Below are positions 8,087 to 16,906 of a stretch of DNA of 33,060 bases, one piece after another. The position numbers and the translations under genes are program-made. The stretch spans positions 1 through 33,060 of the forward strand of contig CAYUVK010000057.1 of the NCBI GenBank assembly GCA_964448105.1, read 5' to 3'. The DNA comes from CAVQBP01 sp964448105 (GTDB taxonomy: Bacteria; Bacteroidota; Ignavibacteria; Ignavibacteriales; Ignavibacteriaceae). The notes under the pieces were generated by a model that was not told the DNA's origin, made no database searches, and saw only the letters and a list, made by a program, of their open reading frames with translations. Within the stretch, counting starts at the first letter, position 1. Every line of letters starts with the position of its first letter.

Positions 8087-9802
8087 ATGAACGATGATTT
8101 TCTTTCTTTAGGCATTGAACAAGCTGAGTTTTGTGTTGTGGATGTTGAAACAACGGGACTTTCACCAAGATCAAATAATATTATAGAAATTGGTCTTGTA
8201 AAAATATCCAACCTTAAAATCGTCGATAAATTTCAGTCTCTAATAAATCCCGGCAGGAATATTCCTTACTATATTTCAAACATAACCGGGATAACAAATG
8301 ATGAAGTTTTTAATTCTCCTTTTTTTGAAGAAATTGCAAATGATATTTCATCGTTTATATCAACAAATATTTTAACAGGACATAATATTTCCTTCGATAA
8401 AAGCTTTTTAAGAAAAGAATTTAACGCTTGCGACCAAACGAACATTAATAATTTAAGTCTTTGCACACATAAATTAGCAAGCAGGCTTTATCCTGAATTA
8501 AGAAAAAAATCACTTGGAGCTGTTTGCAGACATCTTAATCTTCACAATAAAAATGCCCACAGAGCTTTACCTGATGCAGAAGTCACTGCTAAAGTTTTTT
8601 TAAAAATGCTTGAAGAAATACAAGGCAAACATAAAATTTATACCGTGGATGAGCTTTTAAAATTTCAATATGTACCACAGGAAAAACCGCTTAATTATAA
8701 AATAAGTAAAAAGCTTGCCGATGATATTGCTTCATTACCGGACGCACCCGGGACTTACTACTTCCTCAATTCAAAAAATAATATAATATACATTGGTAAA
8801 GCTAAGTCATTAAAAAACAGGGTGAGGTCATATTTCTCTTCGGGTGCACCGAGAAAAGCAAAGAAGATTATTCAACAGGCAAAAAGATTAAAAATTGAAA
8901 TCACAAACTCTGAATTAACTGCTTTATTAAATGAAGCCGAGTCAATAAAAGTAATAAACCCGAGGCATAATACATTTCTTAAGAAATACGGCAATAAATA
9001 TTTTTTACGAATTTCTGCATCGTTAGAATTTCCTTCACTTGAGATTTGTAATTATTTTGATTTTGATGGTAATGACTATTTTGGATTGTTTATTAATAAA
9101 ATGCAGGCTTTAAAAGTTTTTGAAATGATAAATAAAACCTTTGCTGTTAGGGAATGTGATGAAAAGGAATTTGCAAAGGGAAAATCATGTTTTCTTGCAG
9201 AAATTGAAAGATGTACTGCTCCTTGCATCAATAAAGAAAAAGAATTTTATTTTGAAGAGCTTGATAAAGTATATGAATTTTTATACGGAAAGAATCAATT
9301 TGCTTTGAATAGGTTAATTAACAAAATGAAATATTATTCCTCTCTTCAAAAATTTGAAAAGGCAGCCGAGACAAAAGAGCTAATAGACATGATTCTAGCT
9401 CAAACTCACAAACAGTCTTTGCTTTCGGAACCAGTAAATAATGCGAAAGTGCTTTTTGAAATTACTGAAGGTTTCACCCGCGATTATGTGTTAATGCTGT
9501 CGGGTAAAATTTTTGTTAAAAAAGGTTCTTTAAAAGAGAAAGATGATTTTGAAGAATCACTCAACGATTATTTTTCGAACACTATTAATTTTAATAACCT
9601 GCCGAATGATGAAGATCTGGAAAAAATGAAAATCACTTTAAACTGGCTCGTAAAAAACAGGAATAAAGTCAGGATATTTTATTTAAAAGATTATAACAAT
9701 AAACAGGATTTATATTCCGGTATTTCAAAAAATAATTTCACTTATAATTTCAATTCGGAGCCTTCATTCAACATAAAGAGTTTTTTATCTGAAGAAACAT
9801 AG
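8087..9802 (+). CDS. DnaQ-type exonuclease fused to a UvrC-like GIY-YIG nuclease
   Basis: The 571-residue protein has two nuclease modules. Residues about 14-180 are a DEDDh 3'-5' exonuclease: Exo I V-V-D19-V-E21-T-T-G, Exo II T-G-H-N-I-S-F-D, and Exo III H-R-A-L-P-D. Residues about 215-300 are a GIY-YIG domain (P-G-T-Y-Y-F-L ... I-Y-I-G-K-A-K-S-L-K-N-R-V-R-S-Y-F) as in UvrC and Cho. Residues about 425-450 resemble the UVR motif that contacts UvrB (F-E-K-A-A-E-T-K-E-L-I). It lacks the C-terminal RNase H-like endonuclease and helix-hairpin-helix of UvrC, so it resembles a Cho-type single-incision nuclease carrying an exonuclease. The fusion family is known in other bacteria. A role in nucleotide excision repair is inferred from the domains. 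Confidence 0.9.
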   Translation: MNDDFLSLGIEQAEFCVVDVETTGLSPRSNNIIEIGLVKISNLKIVDKFQSLINPGRNIPYYISNITGITNDEVFNSPFFEEIANDISSFISTNILTGHNISFDKSFLRKEFNACDQTNINNLSLCTHKLASRLYPELRKKSLGAVCRHLNLHNKNAHRALPDAEVTAKVFLKMLEEIQGKHKIYTVDELLKFQYVPQEKPLNYKISKKLADDIASLPDAPGTYYFLNSKNNIIYIGKAKSLKNRVRSYFSSGAPRKAKKIIQQAKRLKIEITNSELTALLNEAESIKVINPRHNTFLKKYGNKYFLRISASLEFPSLEICNYFDFDGNDYFGLFINKMQALKVFEMINKTFAVRECDEKEFAKGKSCFLAEIERCTAPCINKEKEFYFEELDKVYEFLYGKNQFALNRLINKMKYYSSLQKFEKAAETKELIDMILAQTHKQSLLSEPVNNAKVLFEITEGFTRDYVLMLSGKIFVKKGSLKEKDDFEESLNDYFSNTINFNNLPNDEDLEKMKITLNWLVKNRNKVRIFYLKDYNNKQDLYSGISKNNFTYNFNSEPSFNIKSFLSEET

Positions 9803-9874
9803 AAGGTCAAAAAGTAAAAAGTTAAAATTCAAAAATAATTTATAATTTTGAACATAGATTTTTGATTTAAGTCA

Positions 9875-10378
9875 TTACATCTTTTTTGGTCTCCTACCTT
9901 GAGACCATTTTTTCAAAAAAGCAATAAACTTTTCTTTACTATATCCTTTCCCTTTTTCCAATTTACCGGAATCCTGCGAATGAATTAGTTTCCCTTTTTC
10001 ACTTAAAACAAAAAAATGAGGGTAACCCGGAATTTTGGGATAATTGGATAAAAACTTTTCATTTTTATTTTCGGGACTGAAGTTAACCTTAACAACAATA
10101 AAATGATTATGTAATTGACTGGATACGTCTTTATTGCTGTCTATAAAATTATCTATTCTATGGCACCAGATACACCAATCACCACCGACATCTAAAATTA
10201 TTCTTCTATTACTTTTTTGCGCTTCAACAACTGCATCTTTAAGATCCTGTCCAGGGTTTCGTGAAGGATCAAACTTTGTAACAGCGGCATATATTCCTAA
10301 ATTGTCTTTTCCCTGTGCTATTATACTGCAGTGAATTGTTAAACAAAAAAGCAGCCAAATAAATAAATTTATTTTCAT
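9875..10378 (-). CDS. Secreted thioredoxin-fold protein (DsbD-gamma/Thioredoxin_7 type)
   Basis: The 167-residue protein has an N-terminal signal sequence (about 1-22: Lys2, a hydrophobic core, then A-Q-G), so it probably acts in the periplasm. The redox motif is W68-C69-I-W-C72-H, preceded by L-D-V-G-G-D. This W-C-x-W-C-H form is typical of DsbD C-terminal and Thioredoxin_7 domains. The cis-proline region is K-I-P-G-Y-P-H-F-F-V-L (about residues 115-125). It may reduce or oxidise protein disulfides or act as a thiol sensor. No partner membrane protein lies next to it. It is convergent with the exonuclease/GIY-YIG gene and divergent from the S9 peptidase. Confidence 0.85.
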   Translation of the reverse strand: MKINLFIWLLFCLTIHCSIIAQGKDNLGIYAAVTKFDPSRNPGQDLKDAVVEAQKSNRRIILDVGGDWCIWCHRIDNFIDSNKDVSSQLHNHFIVVKVNFSPENKNEKFLSNYPKIPGYPHFFVLSEKGKLIHSQDSGKLEKGKGYSKEKFIAFLKKWSQGRRPKKM

Positions 10379-10523
10379 TATTTTCCTTGGTTAAGTTCGG
10401 CAAAAATTAGCCAATTATTTATTACTAATGAAATTAAAAATCCATACCTAGTTTAATAACGTTACTTAAAATATTTTTTATTGCTATTTTTATAATCAAT
10501 TATTACCAAAAAAATTAAAAAAA

Positions 10524-13121
10524 ATGAAAACAAAATACTCTCTACTATTTATTGTCTTTTTTGCTACACTTGTATTTGGTCAAAGCGGGAAAGATTCAAT
10601 AATAATAAAAGAATGGCTGAGCCTCGGGAATATTACTATTCGCCTCCCTGTCTTAAATAACGATAAAAAGTTTAATGTCAAAGATATTTTATCATTTAAT
10701 GATATTGATATTAAAAATCTATCCCCTGAAGAAAATCAAAATTTTTCATGGAACAAGGAACAATTATTAAAGTGGACCAAACTTACCTCATCAAATGATT
10801 TTGTTAGGTTCAATGAAAAAAATTTAAAAGAACCTGAAGTTAACTACCTGGCAGCTTATCTTGATGCTGACAGATGGTTAAGCGGGAAATTAGAAATAAT
10901 TTCATGCCAATTATTTGCAGCTTATATAGACGGCAATGAAATATTAACAAAGGGTTCCTCACAAAACCTAAAACCGGATACTTCTGCTTGTACACCTGAA
11001 AAATCTTCAGTCGATATTGAGCTTGAAACGGGTAAACATCTTCTATTAATAAAAAGTGTAAAAGATCCGGCCATGGTTTCTAACTGGGAAGTAAAAGCAG
11101 AAATTACTTTAGACACCTCCTTCAGCAAACGGGATTTAAATATATCACTTAATCCAAATCATTTTGTTAATATCAACAATCTTTTGGAAGATCCCAAAAT
11201 CAGGGCTGTATCAATTTCACCGGACGGAGAACTCGCCTCGGTGGCAGTGTCACAGGTAATAAATGAAAATGGGAATAATGAAAATTGGATTAATATTTAT
11301 AGAACTAAAGATGCTTCTTTATTTCAATCTTTTAAAGGATTGTCGCTTAAGTACATTACATGGAATCCGAAAGGTGAAAGTTTTGCTTATACAGAAAGTA
11401 ATAAGGATAAAACTTCTCTTTGGATTTATAATATAAAAGACGGCACTTCGGAAAAAATATTGGACGGTATTAAAGATTTTGACGGTTTTGTTTTCTCACC
11501 CAACGGTAATTTTATTATTTACAGTATATATGAAAAACCGGAAGAAAATAAAACCGGGTTAAAAAGATTTGAAGGACTTGAAGACCGACAGCCGGATTTT
11601 CGGAATAAAAGCTTTTTGTATTTAATTAATATCCCTGAAAAGACACAAATAAGATTGACCGCAGGAAATAAATCAACTTATATAAATGATATTAGTCTTG
11701 ACGGGAAAAAACTATTATTCTCTACAAGAACAGATGAAACTACAGATAGACCATATTCATATTTAACATATTATATTCTTGATCTTCAAAAGATGGAAGC
11801 AGATTCGCTGCTCAATTTATACTGGTCAACTGGCGCACAATTCTCACCTGACGGAAATAAAATTTTATTTTTAGGCGGTCCTTCAATGTTTGGGAATAAG
11901 GGAAATATTTTATCATCCGATAGGATTCCAAATGACTTTGATATTCAAGCTTACATTTATGATTTAAATACAAAAAAGGCTGATGCAATTTCCAGGGATT
12001 TCAATCCTTCTATATTAACTGCTTTTTGGAGTGAAAAAGATAACGCGATTTATTTTAATAGTATTGATAAAACATTCCAGAATTTGTATAAATATAGCAT
12101 GAATGAAAATTCTTACACTTTAATTAAACTTAAAACAGAAGTTACAGAATCAATAGATTTTGCAAAGGATATTTCTGCTGCTGTATATACCGGCTCAAGC
12201 GCGACAGATCCGGGGAAATTTTATTATGTTGATTTACAGAATTCCAATTCAAAGCTGCTGTACGATCCAAGTAAAGAAAGCTTTAAAGATATCAAATTGG
12301 GCAAAACAGAAAAGTGGACTTTTAAAAACGAAAGAAATGTACCAATTGACGGATTAATTTATTATCCTCCAAATTTTGATTCTTCTAGAAAATATCCATG
12401 CATTGTTTATTACTATGGGGGAACTTTACCGGTTGATCAATCTTTCGAAGGAAGATACCCATTTAATATTTGGACTGCCAATGGGTACATTATTTATGTT
12501 CTTCAGCCAAGCGGTGCTATTGGTTATGGGCAGGATTTCTCTGCTTATCATGTAAATGATTGGGGAAAAACAACTGCACAAGAAATTATTGATGGCACAA
12601 AAAAATTTCTTTCTGAGCACCCTTTTGTTGATTCGAAAAAAATCGGCTGTATTGGTGCTTCTTACGGCGGATTTATGACAGAAAATCTTTTAACCAAAAC
12701 AAATATGTTTACTACTGCTATTTCACATGCCGGTATAAGTTCAATTTCAAGTTACTGGGGTGTGGGTTATTGGGGATATGAATATAGTGCGGTCGCATCT
12801 GCAAATAGTTTCCCATGGAATAGAAAAGATATTTATGTTGATCACAGTCCATTATTTAATGCAGATAAAATAACCACTCCCCTTTTGCTTTTACATGGTT
12901 CGGCAGATACAAATGTTCCTTTTGGAGAAAGTCTGCAATTATTTACTGCTTTAAAATTATTAAATAGAAAAGTTGAACTTGTTCAAGTTACAGGTTTAAA
13001 TCATCTTATAATGGAATACAAAAAGAGAAAAGAATGGACAAAAACTATAATCGCCTGGTTCAATAAATACTTAAAAGGTCAGCCTCAATGGTGGAATAAT
13101 CTATATCCTAAAGAAAATTAA
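10524..13121 (+). CDS. Secreted S9 family peptidase (prolyl oligopeptidase type)
   Basis: The protein has 865 residues. A signal peptide (about 1-19, ending V-F-G-Q) is followed by a non-catalytic N-terminal part and a beta-propeller region with S-P-D/N-G repeats (about 225-590). The C-terminal alpha/beta-hydrolase carries the catalytic triad: Ser713 in G-A-S-Y-G-G, Asp795 in H-G-S-A-D-T-N-V-P, and His827 in G-L-N-H-L-I. This is the arrangement of dipeptidyl peptidase/acylaminoacyl peptidase members of family S9, which trim short peptides outside the cytoplasm. The fit with a POT peptide transporter elsewhere in the window is suggestive only. Its stop is 15 bp before the aminotransferase start, so the two are probably co-transcribed. 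Confidence 0.92.
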   Translation: MKTKYSLLFIVFFATLVFGQSGKDSIIIKEWLSLGNITIRLPVLNNDKKFNVKDILSFNDIDIKNLSPEENQNFSWNKEQLLKWTKLTSSNDFVRFNEKNLKEPEVNYLAAYLDADRWLSGKLEIISCQLFAAYIDGNEILTKGSSQNLKPDTSACTPEKSSVDIELETGKHLLLIKSVKDPAMVSNWEVKAEITLDTSFSKRDLNISLNPNHFVNINNLLEDPKIRAVSISPDGELASVAVSQVINENGNNENWINIYRTKDASLFQSFKGLSLKYITWNPKGESFAYTESNKDKTSLWIYNIKDGTSEKILDGIKDFDGFVFSPNGNFIIYSIYEKPEENKTGLKRFEGLEDRQPDFRNKSFLYLINIPEKTQIRLTAGNKSTYINDISLDGKKLLFSTRTDETTDRPYSYLTYYILDLQKMEADSLLNLYWSTGAQFSPDGNKILFLGGPSMFGNKGNILSSDRIPNDFDIQAYIYDLNTKKADAISRDFNPSILTAFWSEKDNAIYFNSIDKTFQNLYKYSMNENSYTLIKLKTEVTESIDFAKDISAAVYTGSSATDPGKFYYVDLQNSNSKLLYDPSKESFKDIKLGKTEKWTFKNERNVPIDGLIYYPPNFDSSRKYPCIVYYYGGTLPVDQSFEGRYPFNIWTANGYIIYVLQPSGAIGYGQDFSAYHVNDWGKTTAQEIIDGTKKFLSEHPFVDSKKIGCIGASYGGFMTENLLTKTNMFTTAISHAGISSISSYWGVGYWGYEYSAVASANSFPWNRKDIYVDHSPLFNADKITTPLLLLHGSADTNVPFGESLQLFTALKLLNRKVELVQVTGLNHLIMEYKKRKEWTKTIIAWFNKYLKGQPQWWNNLYPKEN

Positions 13122-13136
13122 TTAAATGGAGTATAA

Positions 13137-14303
13137 ATGCAATTTGCCAATAGATTAGAAAGACTGCCTCCCTATTTGTTTGCAGAACTAAATGCAATTA
13201 AGCTGCAAAAAAGACGAGAAGGGATTGATATGATTGATCTCGGAATGGGAAATCCGGATGGTCCTACTCCCAAATTTATAATTGATAAATTAAAAGCAGC
13301 TATCGATGATCCGAAAACTCACAGGTATTCAAGATCAAAAGGTATTCACGGACTATTAAAGGCAATTTCGAGAAAATATAAAAGAGATTTCGATGTGGAT
13401 ATTGCTCCTGAAACCGAAGCAGTTGCTACAATTGGAAGTAAAGAAGGATTATCTCATTTATGCCTTGCAGTATTAAATGAAGGCGATGTAGTTATGGTGC
13501 CAAACCCGACTTACCCGATTCATATTTATGGTGTAACTTCGGCAGGTGCTAATGTTGTTTCTATTCCTTTAAGTGAAAAGAATGATTTTATTCCGGATAT
13601 TTCTCATATTACAAGAGATATGTGGCCTCGTCCTAAAATGTTAATTCTTAACTTTCCTTCAAATCCTACTACTGCAGTTGTTGATCTTGCTTTTCTAAAA
13701 GAGGTGGTCCAGTATGCCAAAAAGAAGAATATGATTGTAGTTCATGATATGGCATACAGTGATATAGTTTTTGACGGAACAAAAGTTCCATCAATATTGC
13801 AGGTACCCGGCTCTAAAGAAGTGGCAGTGGAATTTTTCACCATGTCTAAAAGTTATAATATGGCTGGTTGGCGTGTGGGTTTTTGCGTTGGCAATAAAGA
13901 AATATGTGCTGCTCTTGCTAAACTTAAAAGTTTTTATGATTATGGTATGTTTACTCCAATCCAGGTTGCAGCAATTGCCGCTTTAGACTCCCCGCCTGAA
14001 GTAACAAAAGCAATTGCAGAAGTATATTTAAATAGAAGAGATGTTTTGGTTGAAGGATTAAATAAAATAGGATGGAATGTTAAAAAACCAAGAGCAAGCA
14101 TGTTTGTTTGGGCTCCAATCCCGGATAAATTTAAAGAAATGGGCTCATTAAATTTTTCCAAGCTATTGATTGATGAAGCTGAAGTAGTTACTTCTCCCGG
14201 GATTGCTTTCGGTGAATACGGTGAGGGATATATTAGAATTTCTATGGTTGAAAACGAACAAAGAATAAAACAAGCAATAAGAAACATTAAAAAATTCATG
14301 TGA
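13137..14303 (+). CDS. alaC: PLP-dependent class I/II aminotransferase, AlaC-like
   Basis: The 388-residue protein is a fold-type I aminotransferase. The N-terminus M-Q-F-A-N-R-L-E-R-L-P-P-Y-L-F and the D-L-G-M-G-N-P-D-G-P-T-P segment (about 36-47) match the AlaC/YfdZ glutamate-pyruvate aminotransferase group. N-F-P-S-N-P-T (about 171-177) contacts the cofactor. Lys238 in M-S-K-S-Y-N-M-A-G-W-R-V-G is the expected Schiff-base lysine. The final substrate-binding Arg lies in G-Y-I-R-I-S-M-V. The likely reaction is alanine + 2-oxoglutarate to pyruvate + glutamate, though other substrates are possible. A GGAG ribosome site lies about 7 bases before the ATG. It follows the peptidase by 15 bp and precedes the FAH gene by 40 bp. 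Confidence 0.85.
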   Translation: MQFANRLERLPPYLFAELNAIKLQKRREGIDMIDLGMGNPDGPTPKFIIDKLKAAIDDPKTHRYSRSKGIHGLLKAISRKYKRDFDVDIAPETEAVATIGSKEGLSHLCLAVLNEGDVVMVPNPTYPIHIYGVTSAGANVVSIPLSEKNDFIPDISHITRDMWPRPKMLILNFPSNPTTAVVDLAFLKEVVQYAKKKNMIVVHDMAYSDIVFDGTKVPSILQVPGSKEVAVEFFTMSKSYNMAGWRVGFCVGNKEICAALAKLKSFYDYGMFTPIQVAAIAALDSPPEVTKAIAEVYLNRRDVLVEGLNKIGWNVKKPRASMFVWAPIPDKFKEMGSLNFSKLLIDEAEVVTSPGIAFGEYGEGYIRISMVENEQRIKQAIRNIKKFM

Positions 14304-14343
14304 ATAATTAAATTCAATTTTTTTATTAATTGTGGAATTTGAA

Positions 14344-15159
14344 ATGTATTTAACCCGACATAAATATGAACAAAATCCGCGGTGGGCATTAGAGGGGAAA
14401 TTACTACCGCAGGAATTTAATCTTAAGCTGCTCTTACAATTACCAAAAAATTCAATATTAAATTTTCTAAAATCATTACCAACTGAAGGCTTTGCAAATA
14501 AAATATTATTAGCACCTATTGAACCGGATCTAGAAGTATGGGCTGCAGGAGTTACATATGCGCGAAGCCGGGATGCCCGCGAAGCTGAAACTGAAATTAA
14601 AGATGTTTACCAGAAAGTCTATAATGCAAAACGTCCTGAGATTTTCTTTAAATCCATTGGATGGCGCGCTGTCGGACATAGAGGTAATATCAGGATACGA
14701 AAAGATACAAAATGGAATGTCCCTGAATCAGAATTAACAATTTTAATTAATAATAGAAGTGAAATAATTGGTTTCTGCGTGGGTAATGATGTTTCATCCA
14801 GGGATATTGAAGGAGAAAATCCTTTATATCTTCCTCAGGCAAAAATGTATAATGGTTCTTGTGCAATTGGTCCGGGAATTATTATTCCTGATTCTGGTGT
14901 ATTTAAAAATTTGGATATAGATATAGTAATTTTGAGAAATGATAAGGAAATTTTTAAGGGTAATACAATTACATCCCAGATAAAACGTCCGCTTGAGGAA
15001 CTGGCAGACTATTTAACGTTGGAAATGACTTTTCCGTATGGTGCCTTTTTAATGACCGGCACCGGGATAATTCCTCCCGATGATTTTACATTACAAAAAG
15101 GAGATCTTGTTCGAATCACTATAGATTCTCTTACTCTTGAAAATATGGTCGAAGGATAA
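14344..15159 (+). CDS. FAH-family dehydratase, 2-keto-3-deoxy-D-arabinonate dehydratase-like
   Basis: The ATG at 14344 is preferred over the in-frame GTG at 14332, because the GGA at 14334-14336 is well placed as its ribosome site while the GTG has none. The product has 271 residues. Expected Mg2+ ligands are Glu128 and Glu130 in P-E-S-E-L and Asp149 in G-N-D-V-S-S-R-D. The stretches V-W-A-A-G-V-T-Y-A-R, R-P-E-I-F-F-K and E-N-P-L-Y-L-P-Q-A-K-M-Y closely resemble those remembered from the Sulfolobus 2-keto-3-deoxy-D-arabinonate dehydratase, rather than fumarylacetoacetase. Such enzymes convert a 2-keto-3-deoxy-pentonate to 2,5-dioxopentanoate. The next gene encodes the enzyme that oxidises that product, which supports the call. 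Exact sugar specificity is inferred. Confidence 0.82.
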   Translation: MYLTRHKYEQNPRWALEGKLLPQEFNLKLLLQLPKNSILNFLKSLPTEGFANKILLAPIEPDLEVWAAGVTYARSRDAREAETEIKDVYQKVYNAKRPEIFFKSIGWRAVGHRGNIRIRKDTKWNVPESELTILINNRSEIIGFCVGNDVSSRDIEGENPLYLPQAKMYNGSCAIGPGIIIPDSGVFKNLDIDIVILRNDKEIFKGNTITSQIKRPLEELADYLTLEMTFPYGAFLMTGTGIIPPDDFTLQKGDLVRITIDSLTLENMVEG

Positions 15160-15208
15160 ATTTAAAAAGTTAATAAATATCATAAGCAAAAATTAATCTG
15201 GAGAAAAA

Positions 15209-16798
15209 ATGTCATTACAACCTGTTTTGATAGCCGGTGAATGGAGAAAACCCAAAGATTCAACTGGTACATTTAGTATGATTAATCCGGCAACAAAATC
15301 TGCATTACCTGAAAGTTATCCGGTTTCTACAAAAGATGAAATTCTTCAAGCCTTAACAGCAGGTAAAAAAGCAGCAGATGAATTAAGAACAATTCCACCG
15401 GAAAAGATCGAAAATTTTCTTGAAGTATTTGCCGATAATATTGAAAAACGAACTGATGAACTTGTTAATCTAACAAACCTGGAAACTGCTCTTCCCAAAG
15501 AACCTAGACTTAAATCAGTGGAATTACCACGTACTACAAATCAACTACGTCAGGCTGGCGCCGCGGCTCGTGATCGTTCGTGGTGTATAGCAGTAATGGA
15601 TACAAAAAATAATATTCATTCAATGTTTGGACCTTTAGGCGGTCCAGTGGTAGTTATGGGACCTAATAATTTTCCATTCGCATTTAACAGTGCTGCCGGG
15701 GGAGATTTTGCAGCGGCTATTGCAGCAGGAAATCCTGTTATAGCTAAAGCTAATACTTCTCATGCAGGAGCTACAAAAATATTTGCCGAAGCTGCATTTG
15801 AAGCAGTAAAAGAGAGTGGTCTTCCATTGGCAACAGTTCAGTTAATCTACAGAACAAAGCCGGATGTTGGTTATATGCTTGTTTCTCATCCTTTGGTCGG
15901 AGCTACCGGATTCACAGGTGGAAGGCAAAGCGGATTAAGATTAAAAGAAGCTGCCGATAAAGCTGGTAAGCCAATCTATCTCGAAATGTCAAGTGTAAAT
16001 CCTGTATTTATACTGCCAGGTGCATTAAAAGAACGTTTGCAGGATATTGCAATGGAACTATATAGCTCTTGTTCATTGGGAGCAGGTCAATTTTGTACTA
16101 ACCCAGGATTAGTTATATTAAAAAAAGATGAAAACAGTGAAACTTTTATTAATTCTTTAGTTAAAATATTTAAGGAAAATAAACCGGGTACTCTTTTATC
16201 AGCAGCCGGACCAAAAAACATTGCCGATGCAATTCAAGTATTAACAAAGGCGGGGGCTGAAATAGTTGCGGGTGGTAAAGATGCCGAAGGACCCGGTTAT
16301 GCATTTCTAAATACTTTACTTAAAGTATCAGGGGAAAATTTCTTAAAGAATCCTCACGAATTGCAAACTGAAGCCTTTGGAACGGTTAGCTTAATAGTTG
16401 TTGCCGATAACATTAATCAAATGGCAGAAATTGCTTCAGCTCTTGAAGGAAATCTAACAGGCGGTTTATACACAAATTCTAAAGGAGAAGACGATGAGGA
16501 TTATAACAAAGTTGAAAGTATTCTAAGATTAAAAGTCGGCAGAATATTAAATGATAAGATGCCGACCGGTGTAGCCGTTGTACCATCAATGAATCATGGC
16601 GGTCCTTATCCGGCTACAGGGCATCCGGGTTTTACGGCAGTTGGGATTCCAAGATCAATGCTGCGTTTTGCAGCTTTGCATTGTTATGATAATGTGCGTC
16701 CTCATAGGCTTCCGGTAGAATTGCATGATAAAAATCCAACCGGAAAAATGTGGCGTTATATCGATGGTCAATGGTCTCAGAACGATGTAAAAAGATAA
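15209..16798 (+). CDS. Aldehyde dehydrogenase, 2-oxoglutarate semialdehyde (2,5-dioxovalerate) type
   Basis: The 529-residue protein is longer than ordinary ALDHs and matches the NADP-type 2-oxoglutarate-semialdehyde dehydrogenase group. Its N-terminus, L-I-A-G-E-W-R then F-S-M-I-N-P-A-T, and the segment G-P-N-N-F-P-F-A-F-N (about residue 150) fit. Catalytic residues are Glu259 in I-Y-L-E-M-S-S-V-N-P and Cys296 in G-A-G-Q-F-C-T-N-P-G. The C-terminal H-G-G-P-Y-P-A-T-G-H-P-G-F-T segment is typical of this subgroup. The enzyme would oxidise 2,5-dioxopentanoate to 2-oxoglutarate. The start has GGAG six bases upstream. It lies 49 bp after the FAH-family dehydratase and probably forms one operon with it. 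Confidence 0.88.
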   Translation: MSLQPVLIAGEWRKPKDSTGTFSMINPATKSALPESYPVSTKDEILQALTAGKKAADELRTIPPEKIENFLEVFADNIEKRTDELVNLTNLETALPKEPRLKSVELPRTTNQLRQAGAAARDRSWCIAVMDTKNNIHSMFGPLGGPVVVMGPNNFPFAFNSAAGGDFAAAIAAGNPVIAKANTSHAGATKIFAEAAFEAVKESGLPLATVQLIYRTKPDVGYMLVSHPLVGATGFTGGRQSGLRLKEAADKAGKPIYLEMSSVNPVFILPGALKERLQDIAMELYSSCSLGAGQFCTNPGLVILKKDENSETFINSLVKIFKENKPGTLLSAAGPKNIADAIQVLTKAGAEIVAGGKDAEGPGYAFLNTLLKVSGENFLKNPHELQTEAFGTVSLIVVADNINQMAEIASALEGNLTGGLYTNSKGEDDEDYNKVESILRLKVGRILNDKMPTGVAVVPSMNHGGPYPATGHPGFTAVGIPRSMLRFAALHCYDNVRPHRLPVELHDKNPTGKMWRYIDGQWSQNDVKR

Positions 16799-16850
16799 TT
16801 AATTACATTACGCAATTTTTGAGTTCCTTTAATAACTAAATATATTATAT

Positions 16851-16884
16851 AAAAAAAGAGCCGTCATTTTCCGGCGGCCCTTTT
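16851..16884. terminator. Bidirectional terminator between convergent genes
   Basis: A GC-rich hairpin, GAGCCGTC/GGCGGCCC (16858-16880), has a core of CG pairs and one or two mismatches or wobbles. On the minus strand it is followed by seven T residues, ending transcription of the secreted protein at 16907. On the plus strand it is followed by TTTTG, where it can serve the aldehyde dehydrogenase gene ending at 16798. Confidence 0.75.
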
Positions 16885-16906
16885 GTCCATCTATAATTAA
16901 TATAAA

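Noticed and set aside
9803..9874. AT-only hairpin (TTCAAAA/TTTTGAA) between convergent genes
   Set aside because: The stem is short and made of A/T pairs with a long loop, so it cannot be told apart from chance in DNA of this composition.
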